Position numbers and translations under genes: made by a program
Notes under the pieces: generated by a model
What the model was told of the DNA's origin: nothing
Databases searched by the model: none
The model's input: the letters and a program-made list of their open reading frames with translations, nothing else
Shown: positions 36,115-46,580 of the stretch, piece by piece
Numbering within the stretch: the stretch's first letter is position 1
How the letters are laid out: each line of letters starts with the position of its first letter
From: Nitrospirales bacterium
GTDB lineage: Bacteria; Nitrospirota; Nitrospiria; Nitrospirales; UBA8639
Assembly (NCBI GenBank): GCA_031315865.1
Contig: JALDRJ010000002.1
Span: forward strand, 2,640,001 to 2,704,000
Direction of reading: 5' to 3'
DNA length: 64,000 bases

Positions 36115-36638
36115 GGTTTTACCTCTTTGCGAAGCTTGGTCATCAATCGTGACACTCGCATCTTCACAGCACTGATACTGAGACCATGAGTCTCTGCAAT
36201 TTCTTCGTAGGTATAGTCTCCCATGTATTTCATCGCCAGGAGTGTCCGGTCTTCGACGGACAATCGAGCAAGAATCGTGTTGACTTCAGCTGAATGCGTC
36301 GGGTCACTCGTACAGACATCTGTTGCTTCTTCGACTCTTTCCAACACACTGGCCGTCCGGGCTCTACGTTTGAGGTGATTGAGGCAGTGATTGGTGGTCA
36401 ATCGATACAGCCATGTGGAGAAGGCTGCCTGTTTGTTGAACCCGTAAAGACGCAAGAACACTTTTAACCAAATTTCTTGCATCAATTCATGAGCATCCGC
36501 AGTATTGAGGCAAATAAAGTAACAGTGTTTCAGGACCTTGGAGGCATAGCGATCGTACAAGGTTTCAAACGCCTTGAGATCGCCCTGAACGATACGATCA
36601 ATTAATGTGTTGTCCTCGTCAATATCGGCGATACTCAT
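36111..36638 (-). CDS. ECF RNA polymerase sigma factor (RpoE-like)
   Basis: A 175-residue sigma-70 factor. Region 2: LIDRIVQGDLKAFETLYDRYASKVLKHCYFICLNTADAHELMQEIWLKVFLRLYGF and FSTWLYRLTTNHCLNHLKRRAR. Region 4: ILARLSVEDRTLLAMKYMGDYTYEEIAETHGLSISAVKMRVSRLMTKLRK. It heads an operon with a 59-residue ORF and an MscS-like gene. No conventional anti-sigma gene lies beside it, unlike the sigma at 7574. The 297 bases upstream (36639-36935) contain no gene and must hold its promoter. Confidence 0.9.
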   Translation of the reverse strand: MSIADIDEDNTLIDRIVQGDLKAFETLYDRYASKVLKHCYFICLNTADAHELMQEIWLKVFLRLYGFNKQAAFSTWLYRLTTNHCLNHLKRRARTASVLERVEEATDVCTSDPTHSAEVNTILARLSVEDRTLLAMKYMGDYTYEEIAETHGLSISAVKMRVSRLMTKLRKEVKP

Positions 36639-36935
36639 CTATGGAAACATGCGGATGAACGGAACCGTACGAGTGTACTCAAGGTGATGGTATGATTGGC
36701 TGTGACGGGATGAATACCTTGGTTATACTCGGGATCGCACCGCTGTCTTCCTATCCTTGGGTGTTGAGACGGTTTTGAGTATGACAAGATGGATGGCTTC
36801 GATCGCTTAAAAGTACACAATCTGTGAAGTGCGAGTAGACCGATGTCTTGGAGTTAGACCACTAGAAGAGAAAATTCGTCACTTTTCTTGAGGGGGGCAT
36901 CGCTTCAATGAATCATGACTTCCGATCGTTCGAGA

Positions 36936-38888
36936 TCACGCACGAATGACGAACACGGCTGCGGGCTCCGAATTGGGATCAAGGCGAATGATATATTCAT
37001 CTCCGATGACTTCGTGACGATAATCCTGGATGAGCTCATGCATGACATACGTCTCCTGTTCGCCGATTCCCAGATCTTTTAACGGAATCGTCAGTCGCGC
37101 CTCGTGCGCGTGATAGGGGTCCATGTTCACGACCATGAGTAATCTGTCCGCGCGGTCGGCCGTCATTTTTCCATAAAAGAGGACATGTTCATTGTCACAT
37201 GAATAAAAGCTCAAATTCGTGAAATCGTGCAGCGCCGGGTGTTCGCGCCTGATGTGATTGATCTTCGTTACATACTCGCGGATATTCCCCGGTCGATCCC
37301 AATCCCAATGCCGGATTTCGTATTTTTCCGAGTCAAGATATTCTTCTGTCCCCGGGATTGCGCGGTTTTCACACAATTCATAGCTGTTGTAGATGCCGTA
37401 GCTTGGAGACAGCGTCGCCGCGAGCGCGAGACGCAGCTTGAAGGCGGGCTTTCCCCCTTTTTGGAGCACTTCGTGAAGGATATCCGGGGTGTTGGTGAAA
37501 AAGTTTGGCCGGAAATAGTCTTTCATCGGTGATTGGGTCAGTTCGGTAAGATAGTCTGTCATGTCTTGCTTCTCGTTGCGCCATGTAAAGTACGTATATG
37601 ATTGCGTAAAACCGGCTTTGGCCAAGACTCGCATCATCTTTGGACGAGTAAACGCTTCGGAGAGGAAGATGACGTCGGGGTGGTCCGATTGAATTTCTCG
37701 AATCAGCCATTCCCAGAAGACCACGGGTTTGGTATGGGGATTGTCTACACGAAAGATCTTCACGCCATGTCCGACCCAGAAGAGCAACACGCGTTTCATC
37801 TCTTCCCAAATTTCAGGCCAGGCCTTGGAGTAAAAGTCTAAAGCATAAATATCCTCATATTTCTTTGGCGGGTTTTCAGCGTATTTGATGGAGCCATCCG
37901 GCCGTTGTTTAAACCAGTCGGGATGGCTTTTCACGTACGGATGATCGGGGGTCGCATTAATGGCAAAGTCCAGGGCAATCTCCATTCCATGTTGTCGGAC
38001 GGCTTCTTGAAAGCGGTCAAAGTCCTCAAGCGTGCCGAGCGCGGGTTCGACGGCATCGTGACCGCCATGCCGGCTTCCGATCGCCCAGGGGCTGCCGGGG
38101 TCGCCTGGCTGGCAAGTCAGGCTATTGTTGGGACCCTTGCGATTCGTCTCACCGATCGGGTGAATCGGGGTTAGGTACAACACGTCGAAGCCCATGTCAC
38201 GAATCTGAGGCAGACGTTGCTCGCAGTCGAGAAATGTCCCCCCTTTCCCTTCTCCCGTGCCTTCGGATCGAGGAAATATTTCGTACCAGGCTCCATACCT
38301 GGCACGTTGACGATCGACGGTCACGTGCAGGATGTGCGCGTAAGTCGTCCAGGCGACTCGGGCCTCATACGTCTCCATTAACGCCGACAAAGCGGGGTCC
38401 AGGATGAGTCGGATCTGGTTTTCCTGATCGGGGGTGGCGTCCAATTCACTAAGCCAGTTTTTGATCTCGGTTTTATCGGTGCCCTTCGTCCGGGCGAGCG
38501 CTGCCTTGATTTGCGCTTTGCCCTCCAACAGTTCACTGGCAAGGTCTTGAAGCACGCCATGTTTTTTCTCAAGTTCGAGTCTCCATGTCTCAAAACTTTT
38601 GACGTAGGCCCCGACCGTATAGACATATTGCGTGTTTTCAGAGAGCAAAAATGACCCTTCCCAACGATCGTTGTCTATGTGACGCATCGGTGTCTCTTGC
38701 CAGTCTTTGTGCCCGAGAATTTTGTACCGCAGTAGGGCGGCGAGGGTATCGTGACCTTCTTTGAAAATATCAGCGGTGACCGGTAAGGTTTCTCCCACGA
38801 TTCGCTTAATCGGGTACCGTCCACCGTCGAGTGCTGGCTCGACATATTCGATGACGATGGTCTGAAGCGTTTTCGACAACTTGTGCAT
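36936..38888 (-). CDS. glgE: Alpha-1,4-glucan:maltose-1-phosphate maltosyltransferase GlgE
   Basis: A 650-residue GH13_3 enzyme that extends alpha-glucan with maltosyl units from maltose-1-phosphate. Domain order: N-terminal beta domain (~10-110) and insert, then the barrel with MGFDVLYLTPIHPIGETNRKGPNN, EIALDFAINATPDHPY, KIFRVDNPHTKP (nucleophile D382), VIFLSEAFTRP (acid E411) and NTPDIL. The 29-residue spacing of the two catalytic residues equals that of characterised GlgE. An AAGGAG site lies 6 bases before the ATG. It sits 55 bases downstream of the TreS-maltokinase gene, which supplies the donor. Confidence 0.95.
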   Translation of the reverse strand: MHKLSKTLQTIVIEYVEPALDGGRYPIKRIVGETLPVTADIFKEGHDTLAALLRYKILGHKDWQETPMRHIDNDRWEGSFLLSENTQYVYTVGAYVKSFETWRLELEKKHGVLQDLASELLEGKAQIKAALARTKGTDKTEIKNWLSELDATPDQENQIRLILDPALSALMETYEARVAWTTYAHILHVTVDRQRARYGAWYEIFPRSEGTGEGKGGTFLDCEQRLPQIRDMGFDVLYLTPIHPIGETNRKGPNNSLTCQPGDPGSPWAIGSRHGGHDAVEPALGTLEDFDRFQEAVRQHGMEIALDFAINATPDHPYVKSHPDWFKQRPDGSIKYAENPPKKYEDIYALDFYSKAWPEIWEEMKRVLLFWVGHGVKIFRVDNPHTKPVVFWEWLIREIQSDHPDVIFLSEAFTRPKMMRVLAKAGFTQSYTYFTWRNEKQDMTDYLTELTQSPMKDYFRPNFFTNTPDILHEVLQKGGKPAFKLRLALAATLSPSYGIYNSYELCENRAIPGTEEYLDSEKYEIRHWDWDRPGNIREYVTKINHIRREHPALHDFTNLSFYSCDNEHVLFYGKMTADRADRLLMVVNMDPYHAHEARLTIPLKDLGIGEQETYVMHELIQDYRHEVIGDEYIIRLDPNSEPAAVFVIRA

Positions 38889-38943
38889 GATGGACTCCTT
38901 ACGTGTCTGTAGGCCCTCTAGAGGACAACCGGACTCTCGTAGC

Positions 38944-41900
38944 TTATCTGGCTTTTAGGATTTGTCGTATGCCATCTAACGGAATACCCACCCAATCAGG
39001 ACGATTGTTCAGCTCATACCCCAATTCATAGATGGCTTTTTGAAGGATATAGGCATCTAACAGGACAAAGAGGTCATCTTGAGGTTGGGGAAGGATTTGC
39101 GCGTCTCGGGTCACGGACAGATACGCGTTCAGGAATATGGCACTTACCCAGAGCTGCCAAAATCTCGCCCAGGGTTCAAGGACAGGAAAGTCTTCCGGCC
39201 GTACGCCGGCGATTTGTCCCACGAGACAGGAGTAAGACGCATAGTGAAAAGAGCGGAGCATACCTGCGACATCCCGTAAGGGTGATTCTTTCAGGCGTCG
39301 GATACTCAAGGGACGTGCCGGTTCTCCTTCAAAGTCAATAATGAGAAAGTCTTTTCCCGTGTAGAGCACTTGCCCTAAATGGTAGTCGCCGTGACAACGA
39401 ATGCGCATGGCATGAATTTTCTTGTCGCGAACCGGAAGAAAACATTTTCGTAGACGACTTTCCATGTCCAGAAAAGATTTGGCCGAGCCTTGCACGGAAT
39501 CGGGTAACGTGTTGAGGCGCTGCCGAAGGAGAGGGAGGTTTTGATTCGTCAGGCCGACCATGCTTTGATAGAGTCCTCTGCGATAAAAATCGGTGAAAGG
39601 TTCCGGGGAAAAGTTGGGATCGTCCTTGTCGGAAGCGAGCGCGACGTGGAGCTCGCCGGTTCGCATGCCCAGGCGTCTTGCCTCTTCGAGGTATGGTCCG
39701 ATGAATTCTTGAGCTGATGAAGGGACTTCTTCATTCAGGAGAGCCGGAAGAGACATGTCAGGAATCATGTCGGCTGTGAGCATGGTCGGGTGGGTTGAGG
39801 CGTTTTCATAATATCGGCTGAGTTCGTCAAGTGTGTACCGCCAAGCATCGCCCTCATTCTCGACATAACGCTGAAGAATGCCGATCGTGATGCTCTCACC
39901 ATTATCTTTCTGGTACTCCAACAATCCGGCGACGGGAGCCATGTGTTGAAACCCGTGTTCCGTCAAAAATTGGCCGATTTCCCAATCAGGATTGATCCCC
40001 GACTCCGCCCGTCTGAACAATTTCAAGATAAATTCATTGCCGAAGAGCACCGACGAATTGCTCTGTTCGCCTCGATAGAGGGAGGGTGAGAGGTGCGATC
40101 GCCGAGTCTGCAATTCCCTGCGAAATTCTCGTCTGGCCGTCGCGACAAAATCTCCGTTCGGGCCGTTATAACGGCGATGCCGGGTCATGCCGTCGAGTAA
40201 CTGTTGGAGAAAGGGTGTCGTCCACATCGCATCGCAGAGCATGCCGTCTTGCACGTGTCCTTTGCGCGTGATCTTGAGACTGGAGATCAACGCAGGAGTC
40301 TCCGCGAGCTGCTCCGCCTCTTCCAGTGTGATAAAACGCAGGGGAAGCAGGTAGGTTTCTGGCTCCCCTTCGGTATATTCAACTTTGAGGAACGACAGGA
40401 TAAACAACGGATCATCATTGGGAACGGCGATAGTGTCGGCAATTTCAACGTTTTGCAGGATTCTGGCTTTTCCTCCAAACCACCGGCATCGCTGCAAGTA
40501 GTCGGGAAGAATGGCTTCCAAACGCTTCCGGTCCCGTCCCGTTAGAAGGTATTCCCAATCTCTCGTGATCGTGAGCTGTGGCATGACGCCAGAATCACCC
40601 GAACGAATTTGCGTCTCATCAGACGCCGACGGCTGGAGCTGGAACCAGTAGAATGTGTGACCGCTCAAGGTGAGAAAATAGGGCAGGTCACCGATAGGCG
40701 GAAACTTCGTCTTGCCGAACACGGAAATGGGTACCCGGCCCTTATACTTGGAGAGATCCAGTTCCACGCACTGCGCGTAACGCGACAGATTGGCCGCGAT
40801 CAGGACCAGCTCTTCTCCGTATTGCCGCAGATACACGATGACTTTCCGATTGGCTGGATGAAGGAAGTGAATGCTGCCTCGACCGAAGACCTTGAATTGT
40901 TTTCGAATGGACAGCATTCGCTTCATCCACCAGAGCAGTGATTGCGCGTTATTTTGCTGGAGTTCGACGTTGACCGCTTCGTAATGATATTCCGGGTCGA
41001 TAATGATCGGAAGATAGAGCTTGTGAGGGTTAGCGCGTGAGAAACCAGCGTTGCGATCGGCATTCCATTGCATGGGGGTTCGCACGCCATTCCGGTCTCC
41101 GAGATAATAATTGTCTCCCATGCCGATCTCTTCTCCGTAGTAAATCACGGGAGTGCCCGGCATGGAGAACAGCAAGCTGTACATCAGTTCGATTTTCTTC
41201 CGGTCGTTTCCTAACAGCGGCGACAGGCGTCGCCGAATGCCCAGGTTAATCCGGGCTTTACTGTCATGGGCGAACATGCGGTACATGTAATCCCGTTCTT
41301 CATCGGTGACCATTTCTAGCGTGAGCTCGTCGTGATTGCGTAGAAACAGCGCCCACTGACAATTCTCGGGAATGTCCGGAGTCTGATCCAGGATGTCGAT
41401 GATGGGGTAGCGATCTTCCATTTGCATGGCCATGAACAAGCGCGGCATGAGGGGAAAGTGAAAATTCATATGGCATTCATCGCCGTCTCCAAAATATGCT
41501 GCCGCATCTTCCGGCCATTGATTGGCTTCCGCTAGGAACATCCGATCCTGATATTTCTTGTCAACATGATTGCGTAGCTTTTTGAGGTACGCATGCGTCT
41601 CATCGAGGTTTTCACAGTTGGTGCCTTCCCGCTCGTAGAGGTACGGAACGGCATCGAGCCGCAGTCCATCAACGCCCATGTCCAGCCAAAAGTCCAGGAC
41701 TTCGAAGATGGCCCGTTGGACATCGGGATTGTCGTAATTGAGGTCGGGTTGGTGCGAAAAAAACCGATGCCAGAAATACGCCTTGGCTACGGGGTCCCAT
41801 GTCCAATTGGACTGTTCGGTATCTTTGAAAATAATTCTGGTATCTTGATATTCCTCCCCACGTTCGCTCCAAACGTAAAAATTCCGCCATTTGCTGCCAG

Positions 41901-42300
41901 AAGGCGCAACGCGCGCTCGTTGGAACCACGGGTGCTGGTCGGAAGTGTGATTGACCACTAACTCGGTGATGACTCGCAGTCCTCGACGATGGGCTTCACG
42001 GACAAAAGCCCGAAAGTCACGACGGATGCCGTAGGAGGGATGGATGTTCGTAAAGTCCGCGATGTCATACCCGTCATCGCGTAAGGGAGAAGGGCAAAAT
42101 GGGAGGAGCCAGATTGCCGTAACCCCTAAGTCCTGCAAATAGTCCAGTTTGTCCGTCAGGCCGCGAAAGTCGCCGACGCCATCGGCATTGCTGTCATGAA
42201 AGGCTCGGACATGGAGTTCATAGATGATGGCATCCTTGAACCAGAGCGGGTCGTCGTCGAGCAAGGGACTCGTTTGTTCGTTGTGAGGCATGGTGCTCAT
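38944..42300 (-). CDS. treS: Trehalose synthase fused to maltokinase (TreS-Pep2)
   Basis: A 1118-residue two-domain protein. Residues ~10-560 are GH13 trehalose synthase (WFKDAIIYELHVRAFHDSNADGVGDFRG, GVTAIWLLPFCPSPLRDDGYD, GLRLDAVPYLYEREGTNCENL, FLAEANQWPEDAAAYFGDGDECHMNFHFPLMPRLFMAM, LRNHDELTLEMV). Residues ~575-1118 are maltokinase with the kinase loop RCHGDYHLGQVLY and LIIDFEGEPARP. It interconverts trehalose and maltose and phosphorylates maltose to maltose-1-phosphate for GlgE. The fused form is common in proteobacteria and related phyla. A candidate promoter lies at 42461-42488. Confidence 0.95.
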   Translation of the reverse strand: MSTMPHNEQTSPLLDDDPLWFKDAIIYELHVRAFHDSNADGVGDFRGLTDKLDYLQDLGVTAIWLLPFCPSPLRDDGYDIADFTNIHPSYGIRRDFRAFVREAHRRGLRVITELVVNHTSDQHPWFQRARVAPSGSKWRNFYVWSERGEEYQDTRIIFKDTEQSNWTWDPVAKAYFWHRFFSHQPDLNYDNPDVQRAIFEVLDFWLDMGVDGLRLDAVPYLYEREGTNCENLDETHAYLKKLRNHVDKKYQDRMFLAEANQWPEDAAAYFGDGDECHMNFHFPLMPRLFMAMQMEDRYPIIDILDQTPDIPENCQWALFLRNHDELTLEMVTDEERDYMYRMFAHDSKARINLGIRRRLSPLLGNDRKKIELMYSLLFSMPGTPVIYYGEEIGMGDNYYLGDRNGVRTPMQWNADRNAGFSRANPHKLYLPIIIDPEYHYEAVNVELQQNNAQSLLWWMKRMLSIRKQFKVFGRGSIHFLHPANRKVIVYLRQYGEELVLIAANLSRYAQCVELDLSKYKGRVPISVFGKTKFPPIGDLPYFLTLSGHTFYWFQLQPSASDETQIRSGDSGVMPQLTITRDWEYLLTGRDRKRLEAILPDYLQRCRWFGGKARILQNVEIADTIAVPNDDPLFILSFLKVEYTEGEPETYLLPLRFITLEEAEQLAETPALISSLKITRKGHVQDGMLCDAMWTTPFLQQLLDGMTRHRRYNGPNGDFVATARREFRRELQTRRSHLSPSLYRGEQSNSSVLFGNEFILKLFRRAESGINPDWEIGQFLTEHGFQHMAPVAGLLEYQKDNGESITIGILQRYVENEGDAWRYTLDELSRYYENASTHPTMLTADMIPDMSLPALLNEEVPSSAQEFIGPYLEEARRLGMRTGELHVALASDKDDPNFSPEPFTDFYRRGLYQSMVGLTNQNLPLLRQRLNTLPDSVQGSAKSFLDMESRLRKCFLPVRDKKIHAMRIRCHGDYHLGQVLYTGKDFLIIDFEGEPARPLSIRRLKESPLRDVAGMLRSFHYASYSCLVGQIAGVRPEDFPVLEPWARFWQLWVSAIFLNAYLSVTRDAQILPQPQDDLFVLLDAYILQKAIYELGYELNNRPDWVGIPLDGIRQILKAR

Positions 42301-42460
42301 GAAGATTCGCTAGCGTGAAACGTTGTTAGGGATGCTTGCCTTCAAGCCTTGCAGTTCCAATAGTAATACATGTCCTTGGGTTTGTCATGGGTCCTTTAGT
42401 GCCATCAAGTTTCAAGGGACATCGGTGTTGAAATGGCGCTCCTTATGGCCATCGTCCGTT

Positions 42461-42488
42461 ATGTTACGATCCATGCGGCGATTGGCAA
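42461..42488 (-). promoter_or_regulatory. Candidate sigma-70 promoter for treS-glgE
   Basis: Reading leftward: TTGCCA (42488-42483), a 16-base spacer, then TAACAT (42466-42461), ~160 bases before the treS ATG. The matches are 5/6 and 4/6 to consensus. It lies just outside the MscS stop (42501). Confidence 0.35.
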
Positions 42489-42500
42489 GTCATGTCTGGC

Positions 42501-43379
42501 CTATGCCTGGAAGACTGCCGGGAGGGAAGCGGGCAAGTCACGGACATGAATATCCCGTTGTGGGAATGGGATTTCAACATGGTATTCGCGAAATTTTTCG
42601 ACGATCGCGCAATTGACGTCCGAAATAACTTGAGCGCGATCCTTCGGCGAATCAAGCCACACGAGGAGCCGCATATTCCAGGCGCTATCGCCAAAGCTCA
42701 TGAGCCAGGCTTTGGGCTTGGGATCCTGTAACACGTGGGGATGCTCTGTCCCTGCCTCTAAAAGAGCTTGCAAGACAACCCGTAGGTCTGAACTATAAGA
42801 TACTCCGACATCAATTTCCACTCGTGTCCGTGGGTCACCATGCGACCAATTCGTGACCGTCCCGGAAATGAACTCAGAATTGGGCACGATGATCGACATA
42901 TGATTCAGGGATCGAATCGTGGTCGATCGAATATTGATCTCGATCACATCCCCTTCTATGCCTCCGACAGTGACCCGGTCACCGACGACGATCGGGCGTT
43001 CAAACAGGAGCATAAGCCCGGCGATAAAATTTGACGTAAGATTTTGTAGCCCGAATCCAATACCGACCGACAGAAAACCAAACAGTACGGCGATGCTGCT
43101 GAGGTCGATTCCGATAAACTGAAACGCGATGACGCCGGCCAGCACCCAGAGCAGGTACTGAGCGATGCGGATAAGGGTGTAGTGGGTTCCAGCACTCAAT
43201 TCCATACGAGACAAGACGCGGCGTTCGAGGAACGCACGAACAAGTTTACTCACGACGACCCCGAGTCCGATCACCGCACAGAATATGAAAAGTGAAGAGA
43301 TCGTGATCGGGGTCTGATTCACGGTAAATAATGGAAAGCTCAATAATCGTTGAACCATGTCCCAACTCAATTCAGGCAT
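42501..43379 (-). CDS. mscS: Small-conductance mechanosensitive channel, MscS family
   Basis: A 292-residue canonical MscS protein: three membrane helices (ITISSLFIFCAVIGLGVVVSKL, YTLIRIAQYLLWVLAGVIAFQFIG, the pore helix SSIAVLFGFLSVGIGFGLQNLTSNFIAGLMLLFE), a beta domain VGDRVTVGGIEGDVIEINIRSTTIRSLNHMSIIVPNSEFISGTVTNWS, and an alpha/beta C-terminus ending PFPQRDIHVRDLP. The GFGLQN...NFIAG and PNS signatures are intact. It releases solutes when turgor rises. It lies upstream of treS-glgE on the same strand but with a 200-base gap, so it may have its own transcript. Confidence 0.92.
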   Translation of the reverse strand: MPELSWDMVQRLLSFPLFTVNQTPITISSLFIFCAVIGLGVVVSKLVRAFLERRVLSRMELSAGTHYTLIRIAQYLLWVLAGVIAFQFIGIDLSSIAVLFGFLSVGIGFGLQNLTSNFIAGLMLLFERPIVVGDRVTVGGIEGDVIEINIRSTTIRSLNHMSIIVPNSEFISGTVTNWSHGDPRTRVEIDVGVSYSSDLRVVLQALLEAGTEHPHVLQDPKPKAWLMSFGDSAWNMRLLVWLDSPKDRAQVISDVNCAIVEKFREYHVEIPFPQRDIHVRDLPASLPAVFQA

Positions 43380-43557
43380 GGATGTCTCCTTTCTTCACTG
43401 TTTGTGGGGCCATACCGTATTCTGGCGAATCATACCTTGATGATTTCAGGTCGCATAGCCTCGGACATTCTTCGGTATGGGCATGCCGTCGGTTTTCCAC
43501 TAAAATAACAGATTGAAGGGAAATATCGCCGATTGATGGCCATAAGAAAGGACGGTT

Positions 43558-44532
43558 ATGAAGGACGAACAAGGATTAGTATTCGCCGGCCTCTTGAATG
43601 GAACTGGAGGAATGACGTCGCTCACGTGGGATGGGATCCAGAAGTGGTGTGCTTCTCACGGATGCTTGTGGGTTCATCTTGACCGGTTGGGCGCGGATAG
43701 CCAACGGTGGGTGAGAGAAGAGAGCGGCCTCGACCCGATCGTCGCCGAGGCGCTGCTCGAGGAAGAGACGCGTCCGCGCATCATGGTCTTAGACGATAGT
43801 GTGTTTATGACGCTTCGTGGGGTGAATCTGAATGCGGGCGCAGATCCGGAAGATATGATTTCCATCCGTCTTTGGATCGACGCCAATCGAGTGGTGACCG
43901 TACGGCATCGTCTACTCATGACCATACAGGATATTCACGCCAGTTTGCTGGCCAATAGCGGTCCGAAAGGCCCTGGAGACTTTCTGACGGTGTTGGCCGA
44001 TCGTCTGATGGAACGCATGGCGCCCGTGATCGGCCACTTGGACGACGAGATCGACGAAATCGAAGAGCACATCATCGAGGAAGTGAGTCATCAGCTTCGC
44101 AGCCAGCTCGGTTCCATTCGGCGTCAGACCATCGCCCTGCGCCGGTATATCGCTCCACAGCGCGAAGTCATCTCCCACCTTTCTCATACGCAGCTGACCT
44201 GGTTGACTTCCGTACATCGTGCGAGAATTCGGGAGGTCGCCGATCACCTCATTCGATATGTTGAAGATCTCGATGCCGCGAGAGACCGCATGGGCGTGAT
44301 GCAGGAAGAGTTGACAGGAAAATTATCCGAGCAGATGAATAAAACGATGTATATCTTGACGGTGTTAGCCGGAATTTTCCTGCCTATTACGTTCGTGACC
44401 GGGCTGTTGGGAATCAATGTCGGCGGGATTCCTGGCTCCGATGATCCTGGAGCGTTTGTGATCGTGTGTTCGCTCTTAACGTCGTCGGCGGTATTCGTGG
44501 TCGGCCTTTTTCGTTGGTTGAAGTGGTTGTGA
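43558..44532 (+). CDS. CorA-family divalent cation transporter (ZntB-like)
   Basis: A 324-residue protein. The large N-terminal cytosolic domain (LWVHLDRLGADSQRW, RPRIMVLDDSVFMTLRGVNL) is followed by a long helix (DEIDEIEEHIIEEVSHQLRSQLGSIRRQTIALRRYIAPQRE) and two C-terminal helices. The loop after helix 1 reads GLLGINVGGIPG, i.e. GIN rather than the GMN of true CorA, which is the ZntB-type signature. It therefore likely moves Zn2+ or another divalent cation. It stands alone on the plus strand between the mscS and GH15 genes. Confidence 0.9.
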   Translation: MKDEQGLVFAGLLNGTGGMTSLTWDGIQKWCASHGCLWVHLDRLGADSQRWVREESGLDPIVAEALLEEETRPRIMVLDDSVFMTLRGVNLNAGADPEDMISIRLWIDANRVVTVRHRLLMTIQDIHASLLANSGPKGPGDFLTVLADRLMERMAPVIGHLDDEIDEIEEHIIEEVSHQLRSQLGSIRRQTIALRRYIAPQREVISHLSHTQLTWLTSVHRARIREVADHLIRYVEDLDAARDRMGVMQEELTGKLSEQMNKTMYILTVLAGIFLPITFVTGLLGINVGGIPGSDDPGAFVIVCSLLTSSAVFVVGLFRWLKWL

Positions 44533-44609
44533 CAGGCGTGCTTACTTGTGAGTGCCCATGGGCGGCGGTCTATCTGAGGCTATCGGTCGAATAACCGGAT
44601 TTTGAAACA

Positions 44610-46436
44610 TTATTTTCCGAGCGCGCGATCGAGATTGAAGGCGGCACTGATTAACGCAAGATGTGTGAAGGCCTGAGGGAAGTTACCGAGCGCTTCACCA
44701 TGATGGCCAGTTTCTTCAGCAAAAAGGCCGAGGTGGTTGGCGTAGCCCAGCATTTGTTCAAAGAGCAGGCGTGCGTCGTCAAGTCGCGTCCGATCGACTT
44801 TCCCCGCGCGCGTCATCGCTTCGACCAGCCAGAATGTGCAAATATTGAACGTCCCTTCTTCTCCATCCAAGCCATCCTGGGTTTCCGCGATATTGTATCG
44901 ATAGACCAACCCATTGGATACCAGCCCTCCTTTATCCGGTGATTGCTTGATAGCATCAAGCGTCTTGAGCATGCGAGGATCCGTGGGTGAGACAAAAAAG
45001 ACCAGCGGCAGCATTAAATTGGCCGCATCGAGTGACGTATTGCCATAGCGTTGAACGAACGCCTGACGTGTTGAATCCCATCCTTTACTCATGATTTCTT
45101 CGTAGATCTGATCGCGTACTTGGAGCCATCGTTCTCGGTCTGCGGGAAAAGAGCGTTTGTCTGCGAGTCGAATCCCCCGATCCAACGCGACCCAGCACAT
45201 GAGCTTGGAGTAGACGAAATGCTGCGGTCCGCCTCGAACTTCCCATATTCCCTCATCCTGGCGTTGCCAGTTATCGCATACCCAATTGATGAGGCGACGA
45301 AGGTGCTTCCACAGATCGTAAGAAATCGGTGTCCCATATTTGTTGTAGAGATAGACGGAATCCATCAGTTCGCCGTAAATATCAAGCTGAAGTTGCGCGT
45401 AGGCGCCGTTGCCGACCCTGACGGGCTTAGACCCTTTATAGCCATCGAGATGATCCAGAATTTCCTCGGTGAGCGTGTGGCGTCCGTCAATCCCGTACAT
45501 GATTTGAAGTGCCCCTTCTGGACTCAATTCCATACATCGGGCTTCCAACCAGTTCATGAATTGAGCCGCTTCCTCCGTGAAGCCAATGCGGAGGAGTCCG
45601 TAGAGGGTGAAGGCCGCGTCCCGAATCCAGGTATAGCGATAATCCCAGTTCCGTTGACCGCCAATGCCTTCGGGCAGGCTGCATGTCGGAGCCGCCACGA
45701 TGGCCCCCGTGGGCTCAAACGTTAAGAGCTTCAAGGCTAAGGCCGAGCGGTGAACCATTTCCCGCCAGCGTCCGGTGTAGGTGCATTTGGCTAGCCATTT
45801 CCGCCAATAGTGGACCGTTTGCCTGAACAAATCTTCAGGGTCGGCTTCACAAAGCAGAGATCTCTGATTATCCTCATGGAATTCTTGCAAGGAAAAATCC
45901 ACCGCCTCCCCTTCTTTGAGCGTGAATTCCGCAACGACCCCATTACCCTCTTGTTGGAATGGTCTGCCGGCCTCCAAATGGAGAGAGAGCGTAGGGGATT
46001 GAAAAATCGCCCCTTCGGGGGTCACCTGGGTTGTATGCGAGTCTCGTCCATAGTTAAACGCTGGTTGACACACCGCGCGAAATGTCATAGTGCCGCGAAT
46101 GGTATGAGCCCGACGAATCAGCCCATGACAAGGTGAATCGTGTACCTGCGTCCCGACCGGCATAAAATCAATCACCCGCCCGACTCCGTGGGGAGACAGG
46201 AACCGTGTGACCAGGACATTGGTGTCGGGCCAGTAATATTGCTTGTAAGTGACGTTTTCAGAAAGCGGAGCGATGGAAAACTTTCCGCCTTTGTGTTCAT
46301 CGAGGATGGAGGCAAACACGCTAGGTGAATCGAAGTGTGGGAAGCATAGCCAGTCGATAGACCCATTCATGCCGACTAATGCCGTGGTTCGCATATTCCC
46401 AATGAGTCCATAGTTTTCTATTGGTTGATATGGCAT
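44610..46436 (-). CDS. Glycoside hydrolase family 15 (glucoamylase/trehalase-like)
   Basis: A 608-residue cytoplasmic GH15 protein. The N-terminal beta-sandwich starts [37 protein letters not shown]; the (alpha/alpha)6 barrel has [28 protein letters not shown] (substrate site, general acid region) and [19 protein letters not shown] with the second catalytic Glu. Bacterial and archaeal homologs of this subfamily include trehalases and glucoamylases. Next to treS and glgE it likely turns over trehalose or linear alpha-glucan. It converges with the CorA gene. Confidence 0.9.
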   Translation of the reverse strand: MPYQPIENYGLIGNMRTTALVGMNGSIDWLCFPHFDSPSVFASILDEHKGGKFSIAPLSENVTYKQYYWPDTNVLVTRFLSPHGVGRVIDFMPVGTQVHDSPCHGLIRRAHTIRGTMTFRAVCQPAFNYGRDSHTTQVTPEGAIFQSPTLSLHLEAGRPFQQEGNGVVAEFTLKEGEAVDFSLQEFHEDNQRSLLCEADPEDLFRQTVHYWRKWLAKCTYTGRWREMVHRSALALKLLTFEPTGAIVAAPTCSLPEGIGGQRNWDYRYTWIRDAAFTLYGLLRIGFTEEAAQFMNWLEARCMELSPEGALQIMYGIDGRHTLTEEILDHLDGYKGSKPVRVGNGAYAQLQLDIYGELMDSVYLYNKYGTPISYDLWKHLRRLINWVCDNWQRQDEGIWEVRGGPQHFVYSKLMCWVALDRGIRLADKRSFPADRERWLQVRDQIYEEIMSKGWDSTRQAFVQRYGNTSLDAANLMLPLVFFVSPTDPRMLKTLDAIKQSPDKGGLVSNGLVYRYNIAETQDGLDGEEGTFNICTFWLVEAMTRAGKVDRTRLDDARLLFEQMLGYANHLGLFAEETGHHGEALGNFPQAFTHLALISAAFNLDRALGK

Positions 46437-46580
46437 GAAGCATTCCTCACGTTAATGTCAATGATCCCTGTAATCTCATGCGGTGGCTGCGATTGGTTAC
46501 AGCCCGGTGATCTGGCGTGCTTAGATGGGGGGCAATTGTGCCCTGTTTGTGCGTAGAGGTCAATGAGCGACAGGAGATGT

